NCBI GenBank assembly: GCA_945861125.1
Contig: CAMASZ010000006.1
Location: 1 to 19,200, forward strand
Length of the DNA: 19,200 nt
Origin: Rickettsia typhi
GTDB taxonomy: Bacteria; Pseudomonadota; Alphaproteobacteria; Rickettsiales; UBA1997
Direction: 5' to 3'
Of the stretch, positions 7,397-14,571 are shown piece after piece. Each line of letters opens with the position of its first letter. Positions within the stretch are counted from its first letter, which is position 1. The translations under genes were made by a program, and so were the position numbers. Under the pieces are notes generated by a model. That model searched no databases and was not told the DNA's origin. It saw only the letters and a list, made by a program, of their open reading frames with translations.

Positions 7397-8201
7397 TATA
7401 AAAAATCTTGAAGAAATAGGTAAAAAACTTGAGCCAATTCGTAGCTTGATTAATGAAAGTTTAAAAAAAATACAACCATTCATAAAGCTTTCACAAGAAA
7501 TGCAACAATCAATACAACAAGTTCTTAAAAGTCCTAAAATAAATCTTTTATTAAGTTTTTTTAAATCAGGAATATTTGAACATGAACTCTTAGTTAATCT
7601 ATTTCCAGATGGTTTTGATAAAAAAATATTAGAAAATAATTGGAGTAAGATACAAATTTCTCTTAAAAAGAGATGGCCTAATTCTTTATTGAATGTCGAT
7701 AGAATGAAGAGGCTTGAGCAAATTTATAAAGCTCAAGATGCAGGTGCTTATATTGCGGTTTGCAGAGCAGTCTATCCTGAAATAGAATGCTTATTAAGAG
7801 AAGAGATTTTATTTAAAGATACTAAATTTCTTTCTGAATTCCATATAAAATCTGAAAAACAAAGAAGTGATTTTCTTAATAAAAATTTTTCTCCAATAAA
7901 AAAGTATCCATATAAAAGTTTTGGAGTTAGTGATGATACTGCGTTAAATGAAATTGACATTTTTACTGGAGTTTTTCTGTGGGAACTTGAAGAATGTTTT
8001 AAAAGTTATGATCCAATAAATAATCTTTGTAAAAACTCAAAAAAAGAAATTAAAAATAATAGACATTTTCATTGCCATGGATGGTCTCAAAAGGCTGAAT
8101 TTATTGATGCTCTATATGCATTGTTAATGTTGGATATGACAATGTGCTCAATTGATAAATTAAATAACCAACAATTACAAATTAATTATGACCAAAAATA
8201 A
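7386..8201 (+). CDS. HEPN-like protein of unknown specificity (candidate ribonuclease/abortive-infection protein)
   Basis: I do not recognise a named family, but the C-terminal third shows a HEPN-type signature. NRHFHCHG (residues 225-232) contains R-x4-H (Arg226, His231), the catalytic pattern of HEPN ribonucleases, followed by a hydrophobic helix (DALYALLMLDM, 241-251). About 100 residues earlier, AYIAVCRAVYPEIECLLREE (121-140) resembles the helix that packs against it in abortive-infection-type HEPN proteins. The first 60 residues are helical and Gln/Lys-rich. Its ATG overlaps the hsdR remnant by 11 bp and has the clearest Shine-Dalgarno in the window, GAGGAG at 7373-7378, 7 bases before the start. 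Its end overlaps rhuM by 14 bp. HEPN assignment is by motif only; a non-catalytic role cannot be excluded. Confidence 0.6.
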   Translation: MKNNIKNLEEIGKKLEPIRSLINESLKKIQPFIKLSQEMQQSIQQVLKSPKINLLLSFFKSGIFEHELLVNLFPDGFDKKILENNWSKIQISLKKRWPNSLLNVDRMKRLEQIYKAQDAGAYIAVCRAVYPEIECLLREEILFKDTKFLSEFHIKSEKQRSDFLNKNFSPIKKYPYKSFGVSDDTALNEIDIFTGVFLWELEECFKSYDPINNLCKNSKKEIKNNRHFHCHGWSQKAEFIDALYALLMLDMTMCSIDKLNNQQLQINYDQK

Positions 8202-9246
8202 TAAAACCAAAGCCAAAAATTTAGAAAATTCTTTCACCGAATTTTTGCTTTATAAAACGCCAAACAATCAAGTGAAGGTCGAGATTTTTTTAAAAAATGA
8301 AAATATTTGGTTAACCCAAGAAAAAATTGCCACACTTTTTGGAGTTGATCGTTCGGTGATTACCAAGCATTTAAGCAATATTTTTGAAAGTGCAGAGTTG
8401 AGTGAAGATTCAGTGTGTGCAAAATTTGCACATACTGCCTCTGACGGCAAAAATTATCAAACTAAATTCTACAATCTCGATGCAATCATTTCAGTTGGCT
8501 ATCGCGTCAACTCAATTCAAGCTACTAATTTTCGGGTATGGGCGACTGAAAAATTAAAAGAATATATCACCAAGGGTTTTACAATGGATGATGAGCGCTT
8601 GAAAGATCCGCAAAAAATTTTTGGCAAAGATTATTTTGATGAGCAACTTGCCAGAATCCGCGATATTAGGAGCTCGGAGCGTAGATTTTATCAAAAAATC
8701 ACCGATATTTATTCGCAATGTAGTATTGATTACAACCCACAAAGCCAAGAAACCAAAGATTTTTTTGCTACCGTGCAAAATAAATTGCATTTTGCCATCA
8801 CTGGCCAAACCGCATCCGAAATAATTTATTCAAGAGCGAGTAGCACGAAACCAAATATGGGTTTGACTAATTGGCAAAATTCTCCTTTGGGTAAAATTAG
8901 AAAAAACGATGTAGCAATTGCTAAAAACTTTTTAAATAAAAATGAGCTTGATGGTTTGAATCGCATTGTTTCAATGTATTTAGATTATGCCGAAAATCAG
9001 GCAAAAAAACATCAAGCCATGACCATGAAAGATTGGGCAAATAAGTTAAATGCTTTTTTGCAATTTAATGAACAAGAGATTTTAACCAACGCTGGCAAGA
9101 TTTCAGCTGAAATTGCTAAAAATTTTGCGGAAAATGAATTTGAAAAATTCGACAAAATTCAAAATAAAAATTTTGAAAGCGATTTTGATCGCGAAGTTAA
9201 AAGGCTTTTGGTAAAGGCAAAAATTAAAAATAGAGGTGGAGAATGA
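8188..9246 (+). CDS. rhuM: RhuM family protein
   Basis: A 352-residue member of the RhuM (virulence_RhuM) family, common in defence and pathogenicity islands and often embedded in type I restriction operons. Residues 27-130 carry the family's N-terminal module: VEIFLKNENIWLTQEKIATL, then FGVDRSVITKHLSNIF (helix-turn-helix-like), then YNLDAIISVGYRVNS and FRVWATEKLKEYITKGF. The C-terminal half has LHFAITGQTASEIIYSRA and ELDGLNRIVSMYLDYAENQA, typical of full-length RhuM. The biochemical role is not established; a DNA-binding or regulatory function is suggested by the N-terminal module. It overlaps the HEPN-like gene by 14 bp and the membrane protein gene by 4 bp. It is intact and clearly homologous to the N-terminal half of the RhuM-Fic gene downstream. 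Confidence 0.9.
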   Translation: MTKNNKTKAKNLENSFTEFLLYKTPNNQVKVEIFLKNENIWLTQEKIATLFGVDRSVITKHLSNIFESAELSEDSVCAKFAHTASDGKNYQTKFYNLDAIISVGYRVNSIQATNFRVWATEKLKEYITKGFTMDDERLKDPQKIFGKDYFDEQLARIRDIRSSERRFYQKITDIYSQCSIDYNPQSQETKDFFATVQNKLHFAITGQTASEIIYSRASSTKPNMGLTNWQNSPLGKIRKNDVAIAKNFLNKNELDGLNRIVSMYLDYAENQAKKHQAMTMKDWANKLNAFLQFNEQEILTNAGKISAEIAKNFAENEFEKFDKIQNKNFESDFDREVKRLLVKAKIKNRGGE

Positions 9247-9812
9247 ATAGTTTTTCTAACAATTACAAAGATTGGATTGATGTTTTTTCGGCCATAATGC
9301 CGATTTTATTAACTGCATTCGCAGTCTTTTATACCCACAAGCAAACCAAAATCGCAGAAGGAAAGCGCAGAGATGATTTGTACGACAAGAGGATCGAAGT
9401 CTATAATCAACTTCTGATTTTTTGTCGTAAAATAAATTACGAGAAAGGTTGGTCTGACAAAGAAGGGCTAACTGATATTTTGTATAATAAAGTTATGCCA
9501 CATCACTTTCTGTTTGGCGCTGAAATTAAATCTTTGATTGATGAAATTGACAGAAAATATAGAGAAATTGGTGCTTTTAAAAGTGAAGGCGAGGTCAGTG
9601 ATGAAATTGAAAATAATACAAGCAATGAGGTTCAAGACTATAAGGTTTTAATAGATTTTTTTCGGAATCTGCCTACAAGATTAGAGAGAGAATTTGAGCC
9701 TTATCTGAGGCTTGAATCAGTTAGCACAAAAATTCTAAATCCAAAAAGTACAACCGATAAAAAAACTAATAAAACTAAGCGCCAATCCAAAAACCCACAA
9801 AACCATGACTAA
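9243..9812 (+). CDS. Small single-pass membrane protein of the island, function unknown
   Basis: A 189-residue protein not recognised as any named family. Residues 11-31 (WIDVFSAIMPILLTAFAVFY) form one membrane helix near the N-terminus. A basic, probably helical stretch follows (KQTKIAEGKRRDDLYDKRIEVYNQLLIFCRKI), then a soluble acidic and helical domain to about 155 and a Lys/Thr/Asn-rich tail. The layout (membrane anchor, then a YDKRIEVYN-type helical domain) is common among small passengers in defence loci, where such proteins are often guessed to be membrane effectors or anchors; that is inference only. It has a good ribosome site (GAGGTGGAG, 9233-9241), overlaps rhuM by 4 bp (ATGA) and the RhuM-Fic gene by 8 bp, so it is translationally linked to both. 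Confidence 0.75.
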   Translation: MNSFSNNYKDWIDVFSAIMPILLTAFAVFYTHKQTKIAEGKRRDDLYDKRIEVYNQLLIFCRKINYEKGWSDKEGLTDILYNKVMPHHFLFGAEIKSLIDEIDRKYREIGAFKSEGEVSDEIENNTSNEVQDYKVLIDFFRNLPTRLEREFEPYLRLESVSTKILNPKSTTDKKTNKTKRQSKNPQNHD

Positions 9813-10848
9813 AAAACCCAATAAACTCAACAAAATCAACCTTTCAAACTCAGAAAATTCGATAGAAATTTATCAAACTAAAGATGGTTCGCCACAAATT
9901 GAAATTAAATTTGATAACGAAACTTTATGGATGAATCAAAAGCAAATTGCTGAAGTTTTTGGAACGAAAATTCCCGCCATCAACAAGCATATTAATAATA
10001 TCCTTAATGAAGGTGAATTAAAGCCCGAAGCAACTATTTCCATTTTGGAAATAGTTCAAAAAGAAGGAAAAAGAGAGGTAACTAGAAAGGTAGATTTTTA
10101 TAATCTTGATATGATTATTTCGGTGAGTTATCGAGTTAATTCTTCGAAAGCAACACAGTTTAGAATTTGGGCAACTGAAAGGCTGAAAAATTATTTGGTA
10201 AAAGGTTTTGCCGTCAATGAAAAACGCGTTAAGGAGTATCAAGAAAATCTTGTTGAACTACAAAAAACCATTAAATTAATTCAAAATTCAGTTGATTTAA
10301 AAGAACTCTCGGCACCTGAAAGTAAAGGCTTTTTAAGTATTATCACCAATTACACTCATAGTTTTATTTTGCTCAATCAATTTGATTCTGATTCGCTTAA
10401 TTTACAAAAATTAGATAAAAATATCACTTACGAAATTGCTTATGAAGAGGCTTTAGAAGCGATATTGGAACTCAAAAAACAATTGATAAAAAAGAAAGAA
10501 GCAACCGCACTTTTTGGCAATCAAAAAGATCGAAGTTTTGCAGGAATTTTAGGAAACATCACGCAAAGCTTTGGCGGAAAATATCTTTACAAAAGCATTG
10601 AAGAACAAGCATCACACCTACTTTATTTCGTGATAAAAAATCATCCATTTTCTGACGGCAATAAAAGAATTGGTGCATTTCTCTTCATTTGGTTTTTAAA
10701 TAAAAATAAACATTCTTTAAAAAAATCTGGTGAATTAAAAATTAATGATAATGGGCTTGTAGCATTGGCGTTGCTTGTTGCGCAAAGCAATCCAAAAGAA
10801 AAAGAATTGATGATAAAATTGATTATCAATTTAATTAACGAACAATAA
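9805..10848 (+). CDS. RhuM-Fic/Doc fusion protein
   Basis: Two modules in one 347-residue chain. Residues 20-135 repeat the RhuM N-terminal module of the neighbour gene (QIEIKFDNETLWMNQKQIAE, VFGTKIPAINKHINNIL, YNLDMIISVSYRVNSSKATQ, FRIWATERLKNYLVKGF). Residues about 205-345 are a Fic/Doc domain with the signature HPFSDGNKRIGAFLF (His280 to Phe294), including catalytic His280, Asp284, Gly285, Asn286 and Arg288. Fic proteins transfer AMP or phosphate groups to target proteins; Doc-type enzymes act as toxins on EF-Tu. No inhibitory (S/T)xxxE(G/N) helix is obvious to me, so control, if any, might come from the RhuM module or a partner. It overlaps the membrane protein gene by 8 bp and precedes the hsdM remnant by 9 bp. 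This fusion type is known in type I restriction loci. Confidence 0.9.
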   Translation: MTKKPNKLNKINLSNSENSIEIYQTKDGSPQIEIKFDNETLWMNQKQIAEVFGTKIPAINKHINNILNEGELKPEATISILEIVQKEGKREVTRKVDFYNLDMIISVSYRVNSSKATQFRIWATERLKNYLVKGFAVNEKRVKEYQENLVELQKTIKLIQNSVDLKELSAPESKGFLSIITNYTHSFILLNQFDSDSLNLQKLDKNITYEIAYEEALEAILELKKQLIKKKEATALFGNQKDRSFAGILGNITQSFGGKYLYKSIEEQASHLLYFVIKNHPFSDGNKRIGAFLFIWFLNKNKHSLKKSGELKINDNGLVALALLVAQSNPKEKELMIKLIINLINEQ

Positions 10849-10857
10849 TTTAAAAAA

Positions 10858-11094
10858 ATGAATAAAAATACTTCTTCGATAGTTTCAAAAGTTTGGTCAT
10901 TTTGTAATCCGCTTCGTGATGTGGGCGTAAGTTATGGCGACTATTTAGAGCAATTGACTTATTTGCTGTTTTTAAAAATGGCTAATGAATATGATACGAC
11001 TTTATTTTTTAAAGATTTTTATCTCAAAAATTGTGTCGAAAGCTTTAGTGCGACTGGCAAAAATATCTTGCTTAATTTATCATTTACTGAGTAG
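10858..11094 (+). pseudogene. hsdM: Type I DNA methyltransferase M subunit, N-terminal remnant
   Basis: The first 43 or so residues match the N-terminal helical domain of HsdM: SSIVSKVWSFCNPLRDVGVS then YGDYLEQLTYLLFLKMANEY. Full HsdM is about 500 residues. After KMANEY the sequence (DTTLFFKDFYLKNCVESFS...) departs from the family and stops at residue 78, so the SAM-binding and NPPY catalytic motifs are absent and no methylation is possible. The 3' part and hsdS must have been lost by deletion, since the next feature 17 bp on is the tRNA-Arg gene. It is read from the same strand as the rest of the island. Confidence 0.85.
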
Positions 11095-11111
11095 AAATTG
11101 TATAATTTAAT

Positions 11112-11188
11112 TGGCGCATCTGGCGGGAATTGAACCCACAACCTTTGCCTTCGGAAAGCAACACTCTATCCAATTGAGCTACAGATGC
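11112..11188 (-). tRNA. tRNA-Arg, anticodon CCG
   Basis: The minus strand folds into a full cloverleaf: acceptor GCATCTG/CAGATGC (7 bp, perfect), D-arm GCTC-AATTGGATA-GAGT, anticodon stem TTGCT/GGCAA around loop TTCCGAA (anticodon CCG, reading CGG), variable region AGGTT, T-arm GTGGG-TTCAATT-CCCGC, discriminator G and an encoded CCA. The D-loop adenine and G73 fit arginine identity. The gene lies 52 bp after recR and is probably cut from that transcript. Its 3' end faces the restriction island. Confidence 0.96.
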
Positions 11189-11240
11189 TTATATTAATTA
11201 CTGATAAATTCTAACTTTTATTTGTAAATATCTTCAAATT

Positions 11241-11834
11241 TTATATTTGCGTTCTAGTTTTAAGTGCAATAGAAATTGTCCCTTCATCAAGATAATCTAA
11301 TTCACTACCAACAGGAATTCCATATGTTAAACGAGTAATTTTTATATTATATTCTTTAACTAAATCAGTGATAAAATATGATGTAGTTTGACCGTCAATT
11401 GTTGCACTTGTGGCAATTATTATTTCTTTCACTTGATTATTTCTAACTCGATCAATTAATGAATTTATATTTAAATCTTCAATTTTTTTACCAGAAGTAG
11501 CAGATAAATTGCCACCAAGAATGTGATATTTACCATGATAATCACCTGCCCTTTCTATGGCCCATAAATCGGCAACTTCTTCAACAACACAAATAATTGA
11601 TTGATCTCTTTTTTCATCTAAACATATATGACAAATTTCACCCTCATCAAGATTGCCACATATTTTACAATTACTAATTTTTTCATTAAGAATTTTTAAA
11701 TTTTCAATTAAGGGTAGTAAAATTTTTTCTTTATTATTAGCAAGATATAGTACCAGTCTTTTTGCAATACGAGGACCCATACCAGGTAATTTAGAAATTA
11801 ATTTACTAATGATCTCTAATTGATTTTTTTGCAT
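11241..11834 (-). CDS. recR: Recombination mediator RecR
   Basis: RecR works with RecO (and RecF) to load RecA on gapped DNA during recombinational repair. The 197-residue protein shows its standard parts: an N-terminal helix-hairpin-helix (LPGMGPRIAKRLVLYL, 16-31), a four-cysteine zinc module (Cys56, Cys59, Cys68, Cys71 in CKICGNL...CHICLDEKRD), then a Toprim domain beginning ICVVEEVADLWAIERAGDYH with the acidic Glu85/Glu86, the Walker-B-like TYGIPVGSELDYLDEGT at the C-terminus and GGNLSA in between. Length is normal. It starts 10 bp after proA ends and is followed by the tRNA-Arg gene. The usual dnaX/ybaB partners upstream are not here; proA takes that place. Confidence 0.96.
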   Translation of the reverse strand: MQKNQLEIISKLISKLPGMGPRIAKRLVLYLANNKEKILLPLIENLKILNEKISNCKICGNLDEGEICHICLDEKRDQSIICVVEEVADLWAIERAGDYHGKYHILGGNLSATSGKKIEDLNINSLIDRVRNNQVKEIIIATSATIDGQTTSYFITDLVKEYNIKITRLTYGIPVGSELDYLDEGTISIALKTRTQI

Positions 11835-11844
11835 TGGTAATTTG

Positions 11845-13104
11845 TTATTTTCTTATTGCGAAATCAGATTCAACAACATATTTGAATGTGGTTAACTGTT
11901 CTAATCCCACTGGCCCCCGAGCGTGTAATTTTCCAGTAGCAATACCAACTTCAGAGCCAAAACCAAATTCTCCTCCATCTGCAAATTGTGTAGATGCATT
12001 ATGCATAACAATTGCAGAGTTAACTTTTGTTAGAAAAATTTTAGCAGATTTTTTATCTTCAGTAATGATGCTTTCAGTGTGAGAGGAGCCGTATTTTGTT
12101 ATATGTTCAATTGCATGATTTAAATCATTAACAATTTTTATTGAAATAATTTTATCTAAATATTCAGTATAATAGTCTTGTTCACTTGCTAATTTAATAC
12201 GCTTATCAATTATTATCGAATCTTTATCACCCCTTATTTCGCACTTCAATAAAGATAAATCATCAGTAATTAAAGGAATAATTTTTTTAGATATTTTTTT
12301 ATCAATAAGCAAAGATTCAGTTGCGCCACAGATTCCAACTCTTCGCATTTTTGCATTTATAAGAATTTTTCTAGCTTTATCAAAATTAGCTTTATTATGA
12401 ATATAAGTATGACAATTGCCATCAAGATGCATAAATAAAGGAATGGCACTATTTTCTGAAATAGATTTAATCAATGATTTTCCACCTCTTGGAATTACTA
12501 CATCAATAAAATTATTCAGTTTAAGAATTTTATAAATTAAATCTCTATTATTAAAAGAAAGAAAATTTACAAAGTTGATATCAACTTTATTTTTGACTAT
12601 TGCTTGACGAAAAATGTCGGCAATTACAGATGAAGTATTTATTGACTCAAAACCACATTTAAGTATTACTACATTTCCGGATTTAATTGCTAAAGCTGAA
12701 ATGTCAGCTGTAACATTTGGCCTTGATTCATATATTGCCAACAAAACTCCAATTGGTGTTGCAACTCTTTTAATTGTTAGTCCGTTATCTCGCTTAGTTT
12801 GATATAATATTTTATTAACTGGATCGGGAAGTTTTATAATATCTTGAATGGTTTTGATAATGTTATTAATTCTTGATTCATCTAACATTAATCGATCTAT
12901 TTTAGCATTATCCAAATTATTTTTTTTAGCTTGCTGAAGATCTTTTTTATTTGCCTCCAAAATTATCTGAAAATTTTTTTTTAATAATTTTACAACATCT
13001 TTTAATATAGCATTTTTAGTGCTAGTTGAAATATCAATAACATTGTGGCTAGCTTTCTTAGCATCATGACAAATTTTATAAATATCTTTTTCAATTTTAT
13101 TCAT
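11845..13104 (-). CDS. proA: Gamma-glutamyl phosphate reductase
   Basis: Second enzyme of proline synthesis: NADPH-dependent reduction of glutamyl-5-phosphate to the semialdehyde. The 419-residue length is typical. Family landmarks: the cofactor region KRVATPIGVLLAIYESRPNV (112-131), VVIPRGGKSLI (202-212), HLDGNCHTYIH (226-236), the catalytic cysteine Cys259 in NAKMRRVGICGATESLLID, and the C-terminal block SAIVMHNASTQFADGGEFGFGSEVGIATGKLHARGP. The normal motif around the cysteine is GVCNAxE; here it is GICGATE, a modest variation that keeps the Cys and Glu. proB (glutamate kinase) is not adjacent. It starts 3 bp after the antiporter-like gene ends and lies 10 bp before recR. Confidence 0.96.
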   Translation of the reverse strand: MNKIEKDIYKICHDAKKASHNVIDISTSTKNAILKDVVKLLKKNFQIILEANKKDLQQAKKNNLDNAKIDRLMLDESRINNIIKTIQDIIKLPDPVNKILYQTKRDNGLTIKRVATPIGVLLAIYESRPNVTADISALAIKSGNVVILKCGFESINTSSVIADIFRQAIVKNKVDINFVNFLSFNNRDLIYKILKLNNFIDVVIPRGGKSLIKSISENSAIPLFMHLDGNCHTYIHNKANFDKARKILINAKMRRVGICGATESLLIDKKISKKIIPLITDDLSLLKCEIRGDKDSIIIDKRIKLASEQDYYTEYLDKIISIKIVNDLNHAIEHITKYGSSHTESIITEDKKSAKIFLTKVNSAIVMHNASTQFADGGEFGFGSEVGIATGKLHARGPVGLEQLTTFKYVVESDFAIRK

Positions 13105-13107
13105 AAT

Positions 13108-14568
13108 TTAACTTATAAATTTAGCTAATATTGGAAATACAATAATTCCAGAAAATAAAATTATTACCGAAATAAAGTTTGTAATAGAAAGACTTGAGTC
13201 AGATTCTAAATATTCAGCAAAATCATTTTTTTGATTTATTTTTTCAACATCTGTTTTTGAAAAAATTAGCTTAAAATTTTTAAAATAAATTATAATAATC
13301 GAAAGAAAATTGATTAATAAAATTATAAAACTATTGAAATTTCCTTCTTTAATTATGTTTTTTAAAACAAAAAATTTATCGACCATTCCATAACTTGGCA
13401 TAATGCCAATAATTGCACTAAAGGCAAATATTAAAAAAGTATGATTGATTGGCATTGCTTGAAATAATCCTTGGTTTGATGATGAATTGTGATAATCATA
13501 ATAAAGCGAAATGTTATTAAATGAAAAAAACAAAGTCGTCATTACAAATAAAAAACTAAACAAAGGAATATAAAGTTTAGTTATATCATATATCGAAAAG
13601 AAATTTATTGAAAATATCATCATTAAAAATTGGTGAAAAAATAAATAAAAGAATAATGACTTTATATTGTCAGCTCTAATAGCAAAAATAGATACTACCA
13701 ATAAATTAAATATAATGATTATATTTAAATAATTAATTAAATTTATTGATTGATTCATATCATATAATAGATGCATTCCAAAAATATTTTTGAGAATTTT
13801 AATAAAAATAACAGCACTAATAAAAGCAAAAGCCATACAATAAAAAATATATACCACAAAAGGATTCAACTTAGCTTCGTGAAAATATAGATATAGCGGA
13901 ATTAAAATTGGTAAAAAAACTCCAGCAAAAAAAAGCAGGAATAACAATAAAACATATTTATTGTTAACTAACGATATTTTTGATTTATCTAAATATAGAC
14001 TACCCGCAAATTTATAGGTTAGAACTATTGCTAAAAATAAGAAAAATAATTCAAGATAAATTAAAAAATTAAAAAATAGTGAAAATTTTGTTTCGGTTTT
14101 AAAAAGATATTTTGATGAAAAAATATATGAAAATATTATCGTTAAAGAATAGAAAAACAGTAGTGATAACAAGTCTTTACTGATAATTATGAGATGTAAA
14201 AAAAATACAATGAAAATAAAAGCTATTTTTAAATTTTCAGAATTATTATTTTTATTTAAAACAAAATATTTTGATGAATAAAAAATGAATAATAACCAAA
14301 TTAAATCTACTAAAATCAATAAAATAAACGATGATTTGTTTACTAAAAAACCCATTAAGATATCATGATTAAAGTATAACAAATTAAGCACAATATCGTT
14401 ATGTTTTAGAAATCTAAAAATAGTCATCAAACCAATCAAAGAAAGAATTGGTGATATTTTATATATCAAATCTAATAACTTCTCATTTTTAAAAAACACT
14501 TTAATTAAACCAATATTAATAACTGGAATTAATAAAATTAAAGTTAAATAAAGATTCAATTTAAACAT
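13108..14568 (-). CDS. Degenerate NuoM/N-MrpD family membrane subunit
   Basis: A 486-residue polytopic membrane protein with about 13-14 predicted helices. It follows the plan of the proton-conducting antiporter family (complex I NuoL/M/N, MrpA/D) but is divergent. The helix normally carrying the buried proton-channel glutamate reads DLLSLLFFYSLTIIFSYIF, with Ser141 in the Glu position when aligned by eye. The following lysine helix reads GVFLPILIPLYLYFHEA, with Leu where Lys is expected. Later motifs remain recognisable: DNIKSLFFYLFFHQF (compare NLKRLLAYSSISH) and IGIMPSYGMVDKFFVL (compare PP..GFxsKf). Loss of the ion-path residues suggests a structural rather than pumping role. It is 3 bp from the second antiporter-like gene upstream and 3 bp from proA. 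The exact complex is unknown. Confidence 0.65.
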   Translation of the reverse strand: MFKLNLYLTLILLIPVINIGLIKVFFKNEKLLDLIYKISPILSLIGLMTIFRFLKHNDIVLNLLYFNHDILMGFLVNKSSFILLILVDLIWLLFIFYSSKYFVLNKNNNSENLKIAFIFIVFFLHLIIISKDLLSLLFFYSLTIIFSYIFSSKYLFKTETKFSLFFNFLIYLELFFLFLAIVLTYKFAGSLYLDKSKISLVNNKYVLLLFLLFFAGVFLPILIPLYLYFHEAKLNPFVVYIFYCMAFAFISAVIFIKILKNIFGMHLLYDMNQSINLINYLNIIIIFNLLVVSIFAIRADNIKSLFFYLFFHQFLMMIFSINFFSIYDITKLYIPLFSFLFVMTTLFFSFNNISLYYDYHNSSSNQGLFQAMPINHTFLIFAFSAIIGIMPSYGMVDKFFVLKNIIKEGNFNSFIILLINFLSIIIIYFKNFKLIFSKTDVEKINQKNDFAEYLESDSSLSITNFISVIILFSGIIVFPILAKFIS

Positions 14569-14571
14569 TTT

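Larger units (their letters stand above)
7130..11094 (+). other. Accessory island: remnants of a type I restriction system enclosing a four-gene cassette
   Basis: Between cysS and tRNA-Arg, six plus-strand frames run head to tail with overlaps of 11, 14, 4 and 8 bp and one 9 bp gap. The outer two are N-terminal scraps of HsdR and HsdM. The inner four (HEPN-like, RhuM, membrane protein, RhuM-Fic) look full length. RhuM and Fic genes are known passengers in type I hsd operons, so the simplest reading is an acquired hsd island that lost hsdS and most of hsdR and hsdM by deletion. The 3' end of tRNA-Arg faces the island, a usual integration site, but I found no second copy of the tRNA 3' sequence near 7040-7130. 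No integrase is visible. Confidence 0.75.

Noticed and set aside
11834..12082. Plus-strand 82-codon frame opposite proA
   Set aside because: Antisense to the conserved C-terminal block of proA, which explains its openness.
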